Shown: positions 32,437-44,732, numbered from the stretch's first letter. The stretch: 64,000 nt of DNA from Areca catechu (GCA_021397845.1 CM038052.1:131569854-131633853), one strand, 5' to 3'. Numbers and translations: made by a program. The notes: generated by a model from the letters alone, not told the origin.

Positions 32437-33065
32437 CTATCAATCCTCTGTTGCTTGGAATCTCTGCTAGGAAGGGCATGTAGATCGACATCATGGATAA
32501 AGGTTTCTGCTGGAATGTTCCTGAAAGATTTCTTTCTACCATTAAATGTTTTCAACATGGATGCAATACAACGGTGCCTCTCCTAACGGGCTCTTTGTTG
32601 AGGTTCTCCTAAATTGTCTCAGACTCTTCTGCAATAGTTGTAGAGCCCAATCCCGATCCCAACTCAAAAATTGATGGCTTAAATTGCTCTTTGCCTGGCC
32701 ATCTTCTCTAGCTGTTTCTGTTCATACAAGCTCGTCTTAATGGCAGCCTTTATCTGTCTCATCGGAAGGAATAGATGTTTTCTCTGACTCCTTGGAGTAA
32801 TAAGGTGATTTTACGACTCTGCGGTCACCTTTGCCTTTTTTGATGTTTTTTTCTTTCTTGTTCTGAAATCAGCAAAATGCTTTTTCATCAATTGATGGAC
32901 CTCCTATGGATACTGTCGGCATGCAGATATATCAAAATAGCTGCCAGTCAAGTGCTGCTTCAATCTCGTTATATTACCATCTTTGAATTCTATATTGCAC
33001 CATTTACACCTTCAATGATGCTGACCCGACAGCATCTCTCTGTGTAACTAATCAATGTCACATTC
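32437..33065 (-). pseudogene. hAT transposon remnant: BED-type zinc finger
   Basis: On the minus strand from about 33030: RCKWCNIEFKDGNITRLKQH, then LTGSYFDISACRQYP, a stop, and EVHQLMKKHFADFRTRKKK. This is the BED finger seen at the N-terminus of plant hAT transposases; the CxxC pair is at 32997-33008, with the later histidine and cysteine in place. A second piece near 32560-32450 (SMLKTFNGRKK, FIHDVDLHALPSRDSKQQ) fits the following linker. The rest of the transposase is missing: the sequence is cut at 32437 by the Tat-1 end. Stops present; long dead. Confidence 0.65.
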
Positions 33066-33831
33066 TAGATCCTTTCTTCGATGGATCGATTCTTTAATAT
33101 TTAAAAGCACATAAGCTCAATAATTACGTATATTAATTAGTATTTGTTAACATCATTTTTTATTTTTTTATTTAAATAAATAAAATATATATATATATTA
33201 TTTTTTATATTTAAAAAATATAAAAAAAATTAAAATAATATAAAAAAATAATTTAATTGTAAATTCATGTAGGATTCTATCATAAATGCTACATATATTT
33301 TTTTAAGATACTGGATTGCATGAAATGTCACGTTTTCTTCAAAATTAGATCTAAAGCACTATAAATCAGAACTTGGATAAATTGACCCAAAATTAATTGT
33401 AAGGGTAGCTTACGAGCCCTAAACAATAATCTATAATTACAGTTTTTTAATTAATTATTTTATTTTTTATTAATTTTTTAATCTAAACATAATTTTAATT
33501 TAAAAAATTATATACTTAACAAAAAAATCAAGATCTTAGCATCATTGTATAGATCTTTTATAAATCTACAACATACTCTAAAATCATGTCCAAAAAAATA
33601 ACAGTATTTTTTCTTGTTTTTTCATTTTCCATGAATTTTAAAAAAGAGGGGAGAGGGAGAAAGAGAGAAGGGAAGCTACATGTACCTTGAATCCACCTTT
33701 TTCTTGCTATTTTAATGTTTGATTGGCTTGAAATTGAAAAAGAATAGCCCTTACAACCTTTGTTGAAGGTTTTTCCTTCCAATAGAGAGCTCTTGGGTTG
33801 TTATAAAACCCTCCCATAAGTGCACAGTAAA
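33066..33831. other. AT-rich sequence without recognisable genes
   Basis: Very A/T-rich, with an (AT)n run at about 33187-33202. The short minus-strand reading at 33558-33782 has no domain. It may be part of a large intron of the gene ending at 35125. Confidence 0.5.
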
Positions 33832-34060
33832 AAAAAAAAAACGGTTTGAACCGGTCCGAATTGGATCAAATAGGTCCTGAACTGGCCGAACTGACTGGTT
33901 CGATGCGGTTCGGGCTGGTTTGGGACCGGTTCAGACCGGTTTTTCATTTTTTTTAATTTTCCAAACCGAAGAACTGGTTTTGGTACCGAATCGTGCCGGT
34001 TGGCTATCGAACTGGACCGGCCGGTATGGCATGGTTTGGCAAACCCTGACTGGTTTCATT
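33832..34060. mobile_element. GGTT/CCGG-rich MITE-like repeat
   Basis: Dominated by ACCGGT/GGTTCG strings, with right end GGTTTGGCAAACCCTG, very close to the right end of MITE A (GGTATCGCAAACCCTG). No clear left inverted repeat; it abuts a 13-base A run. Probably a truncated relative of MITE A. Confidence 0.5.
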
Positions 34061-34834
34061 ATTGGTATGCAATCTTGTACCGTATTGATACTTGATATAC
34101 TATCTCGTGCTATACTGAACCACATACTGACATTGTAATAGAATGGTACTAGTATGAGGTCCGGTATCGGGATGGCACATCTGGTTTCAAGCTTTGTAGG
34201 CAAATAAAAATCATTTATATCATTTGAATGACTTTGACAGTTTTGATTGCAGGTTGGTGCTAACTGCATCTGATGACCTGTAAATTGTCTAACTTGAATG
34301 AGCATTGACTGAATTAAAATTGATAAGAACTTGTGTTGGACCAGTGGGAGTCACACTTCAAATAGATTACATTGTTTCATGCTCAAAATCAGATTCATGA
34401 GATCAGAAACAAAATCAACGACAGCAGTAAAATTTCTTCTTGTCTGTACATGAGTTTAGTAAGCTTGTCTTAATTCTGGGCTTAGTTCCATGCTGCTCTT
34501 GCATTCTTCTCTTTCTGCAAGTCATGCTCGATGTGAAATATTTTGTGACTATCCAATTGCTCACATGCATGAAAAACAAATTCTGAATACATGTGAGCAT
34601 GCATGCCTGTTTGTAAGCATGTAGTTTGTGCCTGTATGTCCTGATCAACCTGGTTTCCTTGATCATGTAACCATGCATCATGTCCGACAGTAGAAGTAGA
34701 GGTTTTCTTTTGATGAGTAACAGCATAGAAGCAGCTTATGTTAATGGGACTTTTGGTATTTTTCCCTTCTAATTCAAACAAAGTTATTTCTTCCAAAGTA
34801 TGATCATAAATACAAATCCTTTGGGACATTACAG
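34061..34834 (+). other. Probable last intron of the ARC6-type gene (3' part)
   Basis: Non-coding, T-rich, ending in TTGGGACATTACAG. Short minus-strand readings at 34415-34829 have no domain. The intron start is not found in this window. Confidence 0.55.
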
Positions 34835-35125
34835 GTACTGGATGGCCGAATGCTAAAGATATGGATTGATCGAGCTACAGAGATTGCGCAACATGGTTGG
34901 TTCTGGCAGTACACCCTATTAGGTGTGACTATTGATAGTGTGATTGTTTCTTTGGACGGCCATCGTGCAACAATAGAGGCAACAATTCAGGAAGCAGCCC
35001 AACTGACGGACAGTACTCACCCAGAGCACAATGATTCCTATAGCACTACATACACCACCAGGTATGAGATGGCCTATTCCAAGTCCGGCTGGAAGATAAC
35101 AGAGGGAGCAGTCCTTAAATCATAG
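34835..35125 (+). CDS. ARC6: Terminal exon of an ARC6-type plastid division protein
   Basis: The 97-codon exon ends at TAG 35123-35125. It follows a good acceptor (TTACAG, 34829-34834) and opens in frame with VLDGRMLKIWIDRATEIAQ, then LTIDSVIVSLDGHRATIEAT, and closes with YTTRYEMAYSKSGWKITEGA and VLKS. This is the C-terminal IMS-side domain (formerly DUF4101) of ARC6, an inner-envelope protein that anchors FtsZ rings and recruits PDV2 in chloroplast division. The paralogue PARC6/CDP1 differs at the TIDSV and WKITEG stretches. It has no stops or frameshifts. Earlier exons are not visible between 32437 and 34834; they may lie beyond the TE nest, more than 34 kb upstream, or be lost. Confidence 0.85.
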   Translation, partial: VLDGRMLKIWIDRATEIAQHGWFWQYTLLGVTIDSVIVSLDGHRATIEATIQEAAQLTDSTHPEHNDSYSTTYTTRYEMAYSKSGWKITEGAVLKS

Positions 35126-35417
35126 ACAACCCCGTTTCCTCTCTTGATGTAAATAATAACGTATGTTCCATTGGAGCATCTTTTCTAATTTTTTCTCTGT
35201 AGTTTCTTGGAGTTTGATTGCGATCATCCATCATTTTTGAATATTTTAAGAATATTCATCTTGCAGTGTAGGTGAAAATTACTGACTTTTAGCTCTTAGA
35301 GATGATAATAAGCTTCTGATTTTAGATTGATTTGATGGCCATGAAGGTTCTGATAATTGCAGGTGCCTATCTCCTGAACACCGAAGTTGTCATCAGATAG
35401 AAGAAAGATTCCAAAAT
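35126..35417 (+). other. 3' untranslated and downstream region of the ARC6-type gene
   Basis: Directly after the stop. AATAATAACG at about 35152 and the T-rich stretch at 35187-35210 fit a plant polyadenylation region. No other gene. Confidence 0.5.
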
Positions 35418-37062
35418 CCGATGCGGGATATGTTTGTTATCCTAAGATAAAATAAATAAATAATTAAAGTAAAAGTAAATAATCAAGAAAAGTAAAATTA
35501 AATAATTTATATTTAGTTAAAATTAAGATTTGATTTAGGAAGTAATTCATTTGGCACGTCCAGTTGAAAGTTTTCAAAAGTTGAATTATTGATCATTAAG
35601 GAACGATGGTTAGGTTATGGATATTGAATTTCAAATAAATTGAATATAGGTGTTAAAAATAAAATTATTAGTAAAGATATTAAAATTAAATTAAATTATG
35701 AAGAGGTCTTATCGGGTATGGGATGCCATGGTATTTTGGATAAGGAAGATCAATTTAGAGATGGTTGAGGAGGCTTGCTATTGATTTATGGACAAATCAG
35801 GTTGGAATTATTCATTTCTGGGTCATCCAAAATATAAGGACATCAGTTAACATGAAGAAGTTAGCAGTCCAATTATGACAAACTCAAATCATCTCAATTG
35901 TGAACTTGGCAGAAGGCATGAGAATTGCTTTGAAGAACGTGCAAATGCTTCGGTGGAGAAGGTCGATTGCCTTTATAATTGGGCAGAGGGGGGCTTAGGG
36001 AGGAGATTGACAGGGCTCACCGGTAGTCATGGAGGAGGATGTCACTAGGGTGAAGATGCTAGTGGGATGGTGGGCACGATTGGCACGAATGCATGTGGCG
36101 GCATGGGTAACACAGGGCATGGTCGATGCGGGGTAGCATAGACAGTATGCTCAGCTTAGATGTCACGGTGGTCGCGAGAGACGGGGTTCCTTGGGGTGAG
36201 GCTATCCGGCAACGAGGAAAACATGGGGAGGCGGGGACCTTGGGTCAAGCCACGAATGGTTGGAGGCGATGGGAATGGGCGATGGTGGCGAAGAGGAGGC
36301 GGACCTCTGGGCGGAAGGGAATGTGAGGGCGGTAGTGGAGTTGCTAAGGCTTAGGATTGTGGTGGAATTGTTCGGTGGGATTGAAGAGGAAGTAGGATCA
36401 GAGGTTGGGCGGCGATGGGGAGATGGTGGTGGTGGATTAGTGGACGGTAGCGATCGGGAGATGGTAGCCAGAAGTGGTTAGGCATCATGTGTAGTGGTGG
36501 GTGGTGCGGTGTGGTGGTAGGTGGCTCAGGGAGCATACCACAAGGAAGTCCTAGAGGGGTTGGACCTCTGGAAACCTTAGAGAAGCAGAGATGGGGTCTT
36601 AGGGAACTTGAGATTAGCACGGCAAAGGAGAATAAGGGAAGAAGAAGAATGGGGAAGTTGAGAGGAAGAAGAAAGGAGAAAGAAGAAGAGGGAAGATGAA
36701 ATAGAGGAAAAAGAAAGAATAAAGGAAGAAGACAGTCGGGAAGAAGAAAAGAAAATCAAATTTATTCCTTGTTTGTTAATCGATTTTCAATAACAGGATC
36801 CTTTAAATAAACTCTAGATCCTAATAACCTAGAAGCCAACTCTATCAAAACTCTAAGATTCAGACTAATCTAAAATAAATAAATTAATCTAAAATAAATT
36901 TTAAAAAATTCAAACTAATCTAGTTCCATGCTTTGAGATCGATGCAAGAGCTGGATTCAAGAAAAATAAATCCAATCCCTATATATCCAGGTAAAATAAA
37001 AAAAATATATCTATCTGCTAAAAAAAAATACTGGGTATGTATCAAAATCTGTACTAGATAAT
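35418..37062 (-). repeat. Possible solo LTR, minus orientation
   Basis: Left end CGATGCGGGATATG resembles the TGATGCGGGA end of the chromovirus LTRs; right end ATGTCATCA (minus strand TGATGACAT) gives the matching terminus. On the minus strand a TATATAGGG-type site lies at about 36975-36985, followed by a pyrimidine-rich block (reverse complement of 36590-36760), as in the LTR of chromovirus C. No clean target duplication. The G-rich plus-strand block 36000-36550 gives open frames on both strands without domains. Confidence 0.4.
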
Positions 37063-38193
37063 GTCATCAATAACCATGCATTCATTAGTTGTTTATCATG
37101 TTAGTCATGTACTAGTGTGAGGGCATGTGCCTGACACTGCTTCGTCCTTAGGATACAAGCAACTTCCCATCCTTGACCAGACCTAGTAAGGACCATTGGA
37201 GTAAATTCTTGAAATTATTCAAGGATTAGTGAGAAATTTTTTGTCAAACCAATGATTTAAAGGGTGACCATTTACTTGGCCTCAAGAAACCTACCGGACC
37301 ATCAACTAATGCAGAGTTGCCCACCAGACAATTAAGGGGCGATCACACCATCGACTGCATCACTGACTAAGGGGAGATGATAACCAGACTACTAGTTGGG
37401 AAGGATATAACTATGACTATTGACTTATCCAATAATCGACTGAGTAGAAGATGATCAAATAAGTCGCTACATCAATTATCTCTGATATCTTGCATTGAGA
37501 GACTATACAGTCAGGTTTAACTAATATATTTACTCGGGGCTAACTAGCTCCAAACTTAGTCAAGCATGATAGATTACGGATGTTAAGGTTTCTTTCTCTC
37601 TCTAAGGTTTCTTCTCTTTCTGCAATGAACAAGTTGTTCTAATATTTGAAGTTGATGGCATTCGAGTAAGTGACAACAATGGATTTCATTTGTCCTAGCT
37701 ATCCTAGCAATAATCATGGCAAGCAGGATCATGGTGGACAAGTTTGTGAGAAATAGTGTCTTAGAAGTATCAGCTATCCTAAGAGAAAAGATGCCAACGA
37801 AAATATCTTAGAAGACAAGATCCCAACATCCTACCAGAATCTATTACACTGATTAGAGAAGGCCATCTCTCTAATGACATTATATTATTTTGCATAACTC
37901 TATAAATTGGTAAAAGGAGACCCTGATGAGTTATGTTATACTATAGTAATTCATCTCTACCACTTTCATGCTCTTAGTCACCACTTGGCTCTCAGCTCCG
38001 GCTACTGTAGTCCTCTTATTTTCTTAATGACTTGAGCATCAGAGGGTCCTCCACCGGTCACTACCGGTCAAAGGATTGTTCTTGCAAGTATCCATAGTGG
38101 AGTGCCTAAGTGCAGCTCTCAATCCTCGTTAGAGAAGACTGGAAGACCCTCAAGCACCACCATAGCTTAGTGGAGGGTAGTTTGATGGCAACA
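37063..38193 (+). repeat. 5' LTR of a second Tat element (Tat-2), start uncertain
   Basis: The end GATGGCAACA followed by AATTGGCATGCCAGG corresponds to the Tat-1 LTR end and primer region. The strings GACTTGAGCATCAGAGGGTCC (38030) and ACTTGACTGTCAGAGTGTCC (32293, Tat-1) match. TATAAATTGG at about 37913 is the likely TATA region. The left boundary is not certain. Confidence 0.5.
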
Positions 38194-39012
38194 AATTGGC
38201 ATGCCAGGAATGGAGGAGCAAGCAAGCATCAAGTTCCCATATCCTGGAGCCATGGTGGCCATCTATGTGTAAGACACTTCCACCAGCCATACCAAATGCT
38301 CTCCGCATCATGAGGAGCAATCCAATCAGGTGCTGAAATCTTTTGCTCCATCTCCACCTCTAATCACCCAGCAGGACTTGCTTGCCATCTTGGTGTAGCA
38401 AGTTCAAGCTTCGGCTATGGTGATGTAGGGATTGCAATAGTAGCAATCTCTTATGATGAGACAATAGTTGCTGGAGGTCCTGGATGCCCCTAATATTACT
38501 GTCCATTCCAGCCATCGATCTCTAGAAGGGAGATCTCATCATTGGACTTCCCTTTGGTTGCGGTCCCCTTCTTCCTATTGGGGAAGCCATCAATTCCCTA
38601 AGGAAGGATCCTCTCATCGATAAATTATCCCACAGTCGTAAGAGGAGAGATGACAGGAAAAAGAGCCAAAGCGGAAGAAGTGCCCCTAATCTTCAATTGA
38701 GTCATCGTTCAAATCTTTTAGAAGGGATCTACTGATGAGGCTATTCGGTAACTGGCCGAGTAATGCCTTGATGATTATAATCACAAGCTATGCAAGATCA
38801 ACCATTGACTTGCCGATCTTTAGGGAGGGAGTCTAGACTCGATCAGGTTTGACACTCGTCTCCCTCTTTCTAGATGCATTCTAGAGAAACCGATCTCTAG
38901 TCGGTTCAAGATGCTCCAGCTAGAGCCTTATGATAGCACCTCTAACCCATGAGTTATTCTTGAGAGCTATAAGGCTCTCATGAGAATTTTAGACACCTTC
39001 TAAAAGAAGTAA
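38194..39012 (+). pseudogene. Tat-2 leader and gag start, truncated
   Basis: Broken frames lead to RFKMLQLEPYDSTSNP and ILESYKALMRILDTF (38905-39002), matching Tat-1 gag MLQVDPYDGTMNLLGHLESY. The upstream part has CILEKPISSRF, parallel to Tat-1 at 7440-7470. Gag is cut at 39012 by a minus-strand copia LTR. Stops throughout. Confidence 0.65.
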
Positions 39013-41000
39013 TGGTGCAAGCACGCTGAAAATCAGAATTTCTAAAATCCTAGCATAAGCAATTTACAAAACAATTGCATAAAAGTATTCAAAATTAATT
39101 AAAAATTATACCTAAGGATCTATTTAACATGCTGATTAGTATTTCATCACATGAATTCATATATGAAATTAAATAAAAATCAGAGAAGGATTGATCAACT
39201 TACCTTGATCGCTATCCTTTCTTCTCAATTAGGCTAGGCCGTTGGATGTTCGAAGTTTCTTCGGAGCTATACAAGCACCCGTCTCTACTAGTATCCATGT
39301 AGAGATGATGCTGATCAACTTCTTAAGGCCCCGAAGTGCCAGCTCCTTGCAGGCCTCTCCTTTGGCTTGGATCTAAACTTCCTTCGAGATAATCTCGAAT
39401 AAACAAGGCTGTAGCCCTTGTGGCCTTCATGCGAATCCTTCATGAAATAAATTGGGACTATTTGCAAACACATGGGGAGGAGAAACCAATTTTCTTCTCC
39501 TTTTTACTCTCTCTAAGATACTCTTTTTCTCTGAATCTTCATAGCTTTGGTATGGAATCAATGGAAGGAAGAGAAGAAAGGGATAGGAGGAAGTGGGTTG
39601 CGGTATATAGCAATCATAAAACTCATATAATTGTCACACAAATTTTGAAATGGCTCACCTCTTCATGCTTCAATATGATAAAATATTATCTTATCAATAT
39701 TAGATTCAAAATCAAATAGTAAGGGGCGATAATAATTGGTGTTGAGTAATAACTCTAAAGAGAAAAACAATGCGTGCATCCTTTCCCTTTTGTCACAAAA
39801 AATCAAGAGAGCATGCCCAAGGTCTCCATGCCAAATCTAGATAAAGTAGATCCTTATTCAAATTAAATTAAAAGGATTGGCTTTATCTAGATCAAGGAGA
39901 TAGAGTTCCATAAAGAAAGGGCACCAACTATTGGCACCTTCTCTCACACAAAATAGCACACAACAATTTCTTTTCATCTTAGATTGTCACACAATCTCAT
40001 ATTCTATGCCTAATTGAGAGAGTCCAAGCCTAATCCAATTAGATTAGGTGTCCTATTTCAATTAGGTTTAATTTGGTTCAAATCAAATCAAATTCGAGTT
40101 TAGTTTAAATCAAATTCGAAAAGGCTATCAACCCTATTCCAAATAGGACTAAATCCAAGCCTAAGTCGGATTCTTAAATCTAATTAGATTTAAATTGAGT
40201 AAAGCTCAATTAAATTAAATCTAATTTAAATTAATTAGAACTTGATTCAAAATTTAATTAAGTTTAATTTTATCATAACTATTTCATGCCAAAATTAGTA
40301 ACTGCTAAATTTGTATCCTGCTAAATTTGTCATGCTTATAAAATTAGCAGTTACTAAATTTGATCTAAGCCTTGATCAGGTTAAGCCCCTATTATGCATG
40401 AGCCTTAGGTTCTATTCTATCTGGTAGTGAGACATACTATGATTTCTATCATATTATCATCGAAACCCTTTCGATTGATCAAAAAAATTCTGGCTCAAAT
40501 CTAACATGGATCGTTGATCTGAGAACGATCCAAGGGAGTTTTCACAATCTACTAGTGATATAGAATAGTATGTAGTGGCAACTTAGCAAAATAAAAGGAT
40601 AAACCCCTAGATATAGTTACCATGTGAACAAGTTCCTTTATCAAAAATCTTGATAGGATATAGGTCATAGAATCTCGTCAAATCCTAAGCAGCTGTCATA
40701 TGTTAGACTTAATTGGCTCGAGCCTAATCATGATTTCATAGAAACTCCTTTCCATTATCATGCTGTTGTGGCCACAAACTTAAGGACTCAGTCTCTTAGA
40801 TCGTATAGGACTATTCCTTGACCATTAAGACCGATAGATCTCTTATAGGTACATCCTAACTCTTATAGTAAACCTACTATAGCCAATATATACCACAAGG
40901 TCCCATATGGCTAGGGACCATATTTATGTACTTGTCAAACTATAGAACCCTACTATGAGTGACTAAGGCACCGTAGGTCAAGGAACTACTTATTAGAAAA
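39013..41000 (-). repeat. Minus-strand Ty1/copia LTR fragment
   Basis: On the minus strand the end reads CAGCGTGCTTGCACCA (39013-39028) and the body resembles the LTRs of copia-1 and copia-3 in layout (GACTCAGTCC-, GGACTCTCTCAATT-type strings and an AATTTAATTT-rich part). No primer site follows on the left, so it is the right-hand LTR of a minus element or a solo LTR. Its start was cut off by copia-3 at 41001. Confidence 0.5.
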
Positions 41001-41734
41001 TGTGTCATATAGCCAGTCGTCTATGTTATAAATGATTGAGTTTTTTATAATTTATACATGAATCATTAATAAAATAAAAATTATTTTGGTAGTTCATCTC
41101 TTTTTGCATCTTTCTTTGAGCTCTTTAGAGATGAAGTCTTTAAAATTACTTCAATTTGATAAGAAGGATTTATGGAGTAGTTCTAAATATATTCATGACC
41201 AAGGATATGTTGTTACCTAGGACGACAATGTTTATCAAGAATAGGTCATTTATGCTATATAGGTTGGTTGTCCTTATAATCAAGAAGTGTGGAGGCATTG
41301 GTATGGTATGTTGATGAGTGTAGGTGTATATTGCACTAAACGTGACCAACTCCATTGAGTACTCTGCTGTCGAGAGTATCTCATAGAAGGATATGGATAT
41401 AAGTATTCCTCTGACCTGAGATCACCATGGTGACTTGCAAGCAACTCATTATATTTAGGTATCAGATTACGTGAATTTCAAATCTAGTGATGGAAGGTTA
41501 TTGGATGTAGTCAAGTACTTGTTAAGTCAGTGATGAGTCAAGATGGGATTAACCATTCTAAGGTGTTGAAGAAAATACTCTATTGTGTTTCAATTTAGCA
41601 AGACCTTGGCTAGGATAATTCTTATAAGGAGTCACAGGATTTGTTAGGTTAAGACACATCTTGATACATTATTCAGGAGTTGGCAATTGCTTTGAAATTA
41701 TCTTTAGCATTAGATCAAAGGGATGAATTGTATG
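41001..41734 (+). repeat. Copia-3 5' LTR, first part
   Basis: Begins TGTGTCATATAGCC. Contains ATCAAAGGGATGAATT just before the copia-2 insertion, parallel to GATCGAAGGATTGAATTGCA in copia-1 (27369). Confidence 0.6.
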
Positions 41735-42089
41735 TGTTGACCCTTGGATGATTTTGATGATTACAAAGCATTGGAGCATGTATGCTTTACTAATTCTTTC
41801 AATCACTTAAGAAGTTTTGCAGGAAGTATTTATCTTTATATCAGTTGATTTTCTATCCAGTTGAGATATATTCCAGTATTGTATGAACTCATATACATTT
41901 CAAGCTGTAAAGCCCTAATTTCTCATTCTTGTAATCTTGTAAAAAGGGCTCTAAATTAGTAAAAATGAGTGTAAATAGGATAGACATGTGTGGTAGGCTC
42001 TTTGAATTGATTGGAAGATTTGCTCTTGTTGGAATCTTGATTTGAAAAAGTTTGGAGAAGTTTGAAGGCATTTGAAGTACTTTTGTTTG

Positions 42090-42385
42090 AGCCGACTCTT
42101 AGGCCAAGAGCCGACTCTTGTTCTGGCACGGTACGTTGAATTTCAAAGTTTCAGAAGCTCGAGCCAACTCAAGCATGAAGCGTTGACTCGTGCAAATATT
42201 GTAAATTTCAAGTTTTAGGAATTCAGGACTTCGAGCCGACTCGACCCATGAAGGTCGACTCATCCAGAGTTGACTGAAACTTCGAGCCAACTAAGCCTTG
42301 AAGAGCCGACTCCTCTAGAGTTTGTTCTTTCCATTGTTTAAGACTTCGAGCTGACTCCTGGTTCTCGAGCCAACTCGAGTGATGG
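42090..42385. repeat. Cluster of ten GAGCCGACTC-type 10-mers in copia-2 5' LTR
   Basis: Ten occurrences of GAGCCGACTC or one- to two-base variants (GAGCCAACTC, GAGCTGACTC, GGTCGACTC) at irregular spacing, upstream of the TATA box. Same number and order as at 56538-56845 in the 3' LTR. Confidence 0.75.
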
Positions 42386-42497
42386 GTTCTGGCATTCCAA
42401 TGGCTAGTTGTTGAAATAGTTTTTTGAATTTCAAAAGCCCTCCAACGGCTATTTTCCAGTTTCCTAGGCCCTACAACAGCTAGTTTTGCTTGAAAAC

Positions 42498-42506
42498 TAT
42501 AAAAGG
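42498..42506 (+). promoter_or_regulatory. TATA box of copia-2 5' LTR
   Basis: TATAAAAGG, also present at 56957-56965 in the 3' LTR in the same context. Confidence 0.65.
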
Positions 42507-43240
42507 GAGTATTTATGAGGGATTAAATAATTCTTGAGATTATTCATTGATTATTCTTTGAAAGTTAAGGAGCATTCAAGTTGATTTGAAGTCTTTCACC
42601 AACCTACTTCAAGTGAGCATTCAAGAAAGGATTCAAAGCTTCACCAACTGATCTTCATTCTTGAATCCAACCTTTTGAGAAAGTTAAGAAGCAGCTTGAA
42701 GAGTATTCAATGGCATTTAAAGCTAGGCTTCAACTTGATCTTCATCGGCAACTATCAAACAAATTTGGTTTGTTGTAAAGTTACTTTTTTCATTTGATAT
42801 TTCTTGTTTTCTCTCTAAGAACAACAAGGAACTATGTCTTGAGAGTGTGTTGGGTTTCTTTGGTGAGCCTGGTTCTAAAAAGCAAAGGGAGTTAGGTTCT
42901 TGGTTAACCTGTGTTAAAACCAAGTGTGGGTTTTCTTTGGTGATCTCGTATTAAAACCAAAGTGTAAAGGTTTGGATTGTGAGCATGTGAAAACAATCCG
43001 ACTATATTCCGGGGGGATATAGTGGAAATCCCAAGTGGTGCTTGGGTAGTGGACGTAGGAGCGGGCTACTCCAAACCACTCTAAATCTCTTATGTTTGTG
43101 ATTGCCTTGATTGTGTTTAATTGTTTGCTTCCGCATTGTATATTTCACCACAACACTAAAAGGATTTTAAATTACATATACTTGTAAAAGTTTTTATAAT
43201 TCTAATTCACCCCCTCTTGGGAAGCCACCTGGGCAACAAG

Positions 43241-43252
43241 TGGTATCAGAGC
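43241..43252 (+). other. Primer binding site of copia-2
   Basis: TGGTATCAGAGC, perfect initiator-tRNA-Met type, two bases after the LTR end. Confidence 0.9.
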
Positions 43253-43285
43253 AGAGTCTCTGAAATTTCTTAGAATAAAGATTGA

Positions 43286-44300
43286 TGGCACATCTCGAGC
43301 ACCTCCTTGGCCGAAGGCTAGTCCACAAATCGACCTCCACTTTCACTGAAATTAATTGCACATATTGGAAGGCTACGATGAAGATATACATTCAAGCCAT
43401 AGACTTTTATTTATGAAAAATAATTCTAAAAGGACCTCCTACATCCACTATTAGAATTATTGATATTGAGATTTCCAAACCTGAAGAGGAATGGGACGAG
43501 AATGATATGAAATTGGCTGAGCTAAATGCCAAAGTCATGAATTTACTTTATTGGGCTTTGGATCCAAATGAGTTTAACAGAATTTCTACTTGCAATTATG
43601 CTAAAAAATTTGGGATAAACTTGAGATCATACATGAAGGCACATCGCAGGTTAAGACTTCAAAAATCAATCTTCTTGAGCATAATTATGAATTATTAAAA
43701 TGGATCCAAATGAAACTATATCTACTATATATACATGCTTTACTGATATTATAAATGATCTTAAAAGTCTTGTTAGGACTTATACTAATGCTGATCTAGT
43801 CCAAAAGGTTTTGATATCTTTGCCAGAAAAATGAGAAGCAAAAGTCATAGCTATTCAAGAGGCAAAGGACTTAACATACTACCATTAAATGAGCTGCTGG
43901 GGTCATTGATCTCTCATAAACTAGCAATGTAGCAAAGAACAGAAGAAGACTCAAAGAGGAAAAAGGCCATTGCTTTTAAAGTTACTGAAGAAGAAAAAGA
44001 TGAAGATTCAGAAACATCAGATAATGATATGGAAGATGGTAAATTTGTCCTAGCTATGAGAAAGTTTAAAAGATTTATGGGCAGAAGAAGAACTAACATA
44101 TGAAGGAAATAATTTAGAAGAGGTGACTATGGAAAGGAAAGGAAAAAATACAAAGAAAAGGACAAGGACAAGGATCAAACACCAATTTGTTATGAATGCA
44201 AGAAATCAGGACATATACGCCCTGATTGTCCAGAACTCAAGAAAAAGTTGTTCAAGAAAAAGAAAAAGAAAGCAATGCTTGCAGCATGGAGCGATAGTGA
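43286..44300 (+). pseudogene. Copia-2 gag (broken)
   Basis: Starts at ATG 43286 (MAHLEHLLGRR) and continues with NCTYWKATMKIYIQAID and, in the frame from 43507, MKLAELNAKVMNLLYWALDP, a copia capsid domain. After several frame changes a lysine/glutamate-rich part leads to a complete zinc knuckle CYECKKSGHIRPDCP at 44188-44229, followed by a KKKKKK stretch. Stops and frameshifts at about 43415, 43697 and 44100. Confidence 0.75.
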
Positions 44301-44732
44301 TGAATCTACATCAACCGAAGAAGAAGATACAACAAAAATAGCTCAAATTTGCCTTATGGATTTGGAGGATGAGGGATGTCTTGCAGCCACAAATATAAGA
44401 AAAAGATGGTACCTTGATAGCGGCCGTTCAAGACATATGACGGGTGATATAGATCAATCTTCATCTTAGAACAAAAAGATGGTGGCATGGTAACCTTTGG
44501 TGATAATCGCAAAGGAAGGATAATTGGTATTGGTAAAATTAAAATTACTCCTTCCACTTTTATTGAGAATGTACTATTTGTAAAGAAATTAAAGCATAAT
44601 CTTTTAAGTAGCAGTCAACTTTGTGATATTGGTTTTAATGTTTTCTTCAAGTCTTCAACGTATATAGTAGTTGATCCTCTTGACTCTAGTACAAAGTTCA
44701 TTGGACATAGACTTGGCAATATATATGTAGTA
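44300..44732 (+). pseudogene. Copia-2 protease and start of pre-integrase region (cut by solo LTR)
   Basis: KRWYLDSGRSRHMTGD at about 44402-44446 carries the DSG catalytic motif. A frameshift near 44470 leads to VTFGDNRKGRIIGIGKIKIT and NVLFVKKLKHNLLSSSQLCD. The frame stops at 44732 in GNIYVV and is taken up again at 50801 as DLNDLA. Confidence 0.8.

Larger units (their letters stand above)
41735..43238 (+). repeat. 5' LTR of copia-2 (1504 bp)
   Basis: TGTTGACCC to CTGGGCAACA. TATAAAAGG at 42498-42506. A cluster of ten GAGCCGACTC-type motifs lies at 42090-42385. It matches 56185-57507 plus 58965-59059. Confidence 0.9.

Noticed and set aside
33180..33245. AT-rich stretch as an origin or matrix attachment site
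   Set aside because: Simple AT repeats are common in plant introns; nothing else supports it.
34415..34829. Minus-strand frames of 103 and 115 codons opposite the ARC6 intron
   Set aside because: No domain, overlap each other, and lie in an intron with a good acceptor on the other strand.
36126..36620. G-rich frames and a histidine/proline-rich minus-strand frame
   Set aside because: No domain; composition-driven; inside a possible solo LTR.
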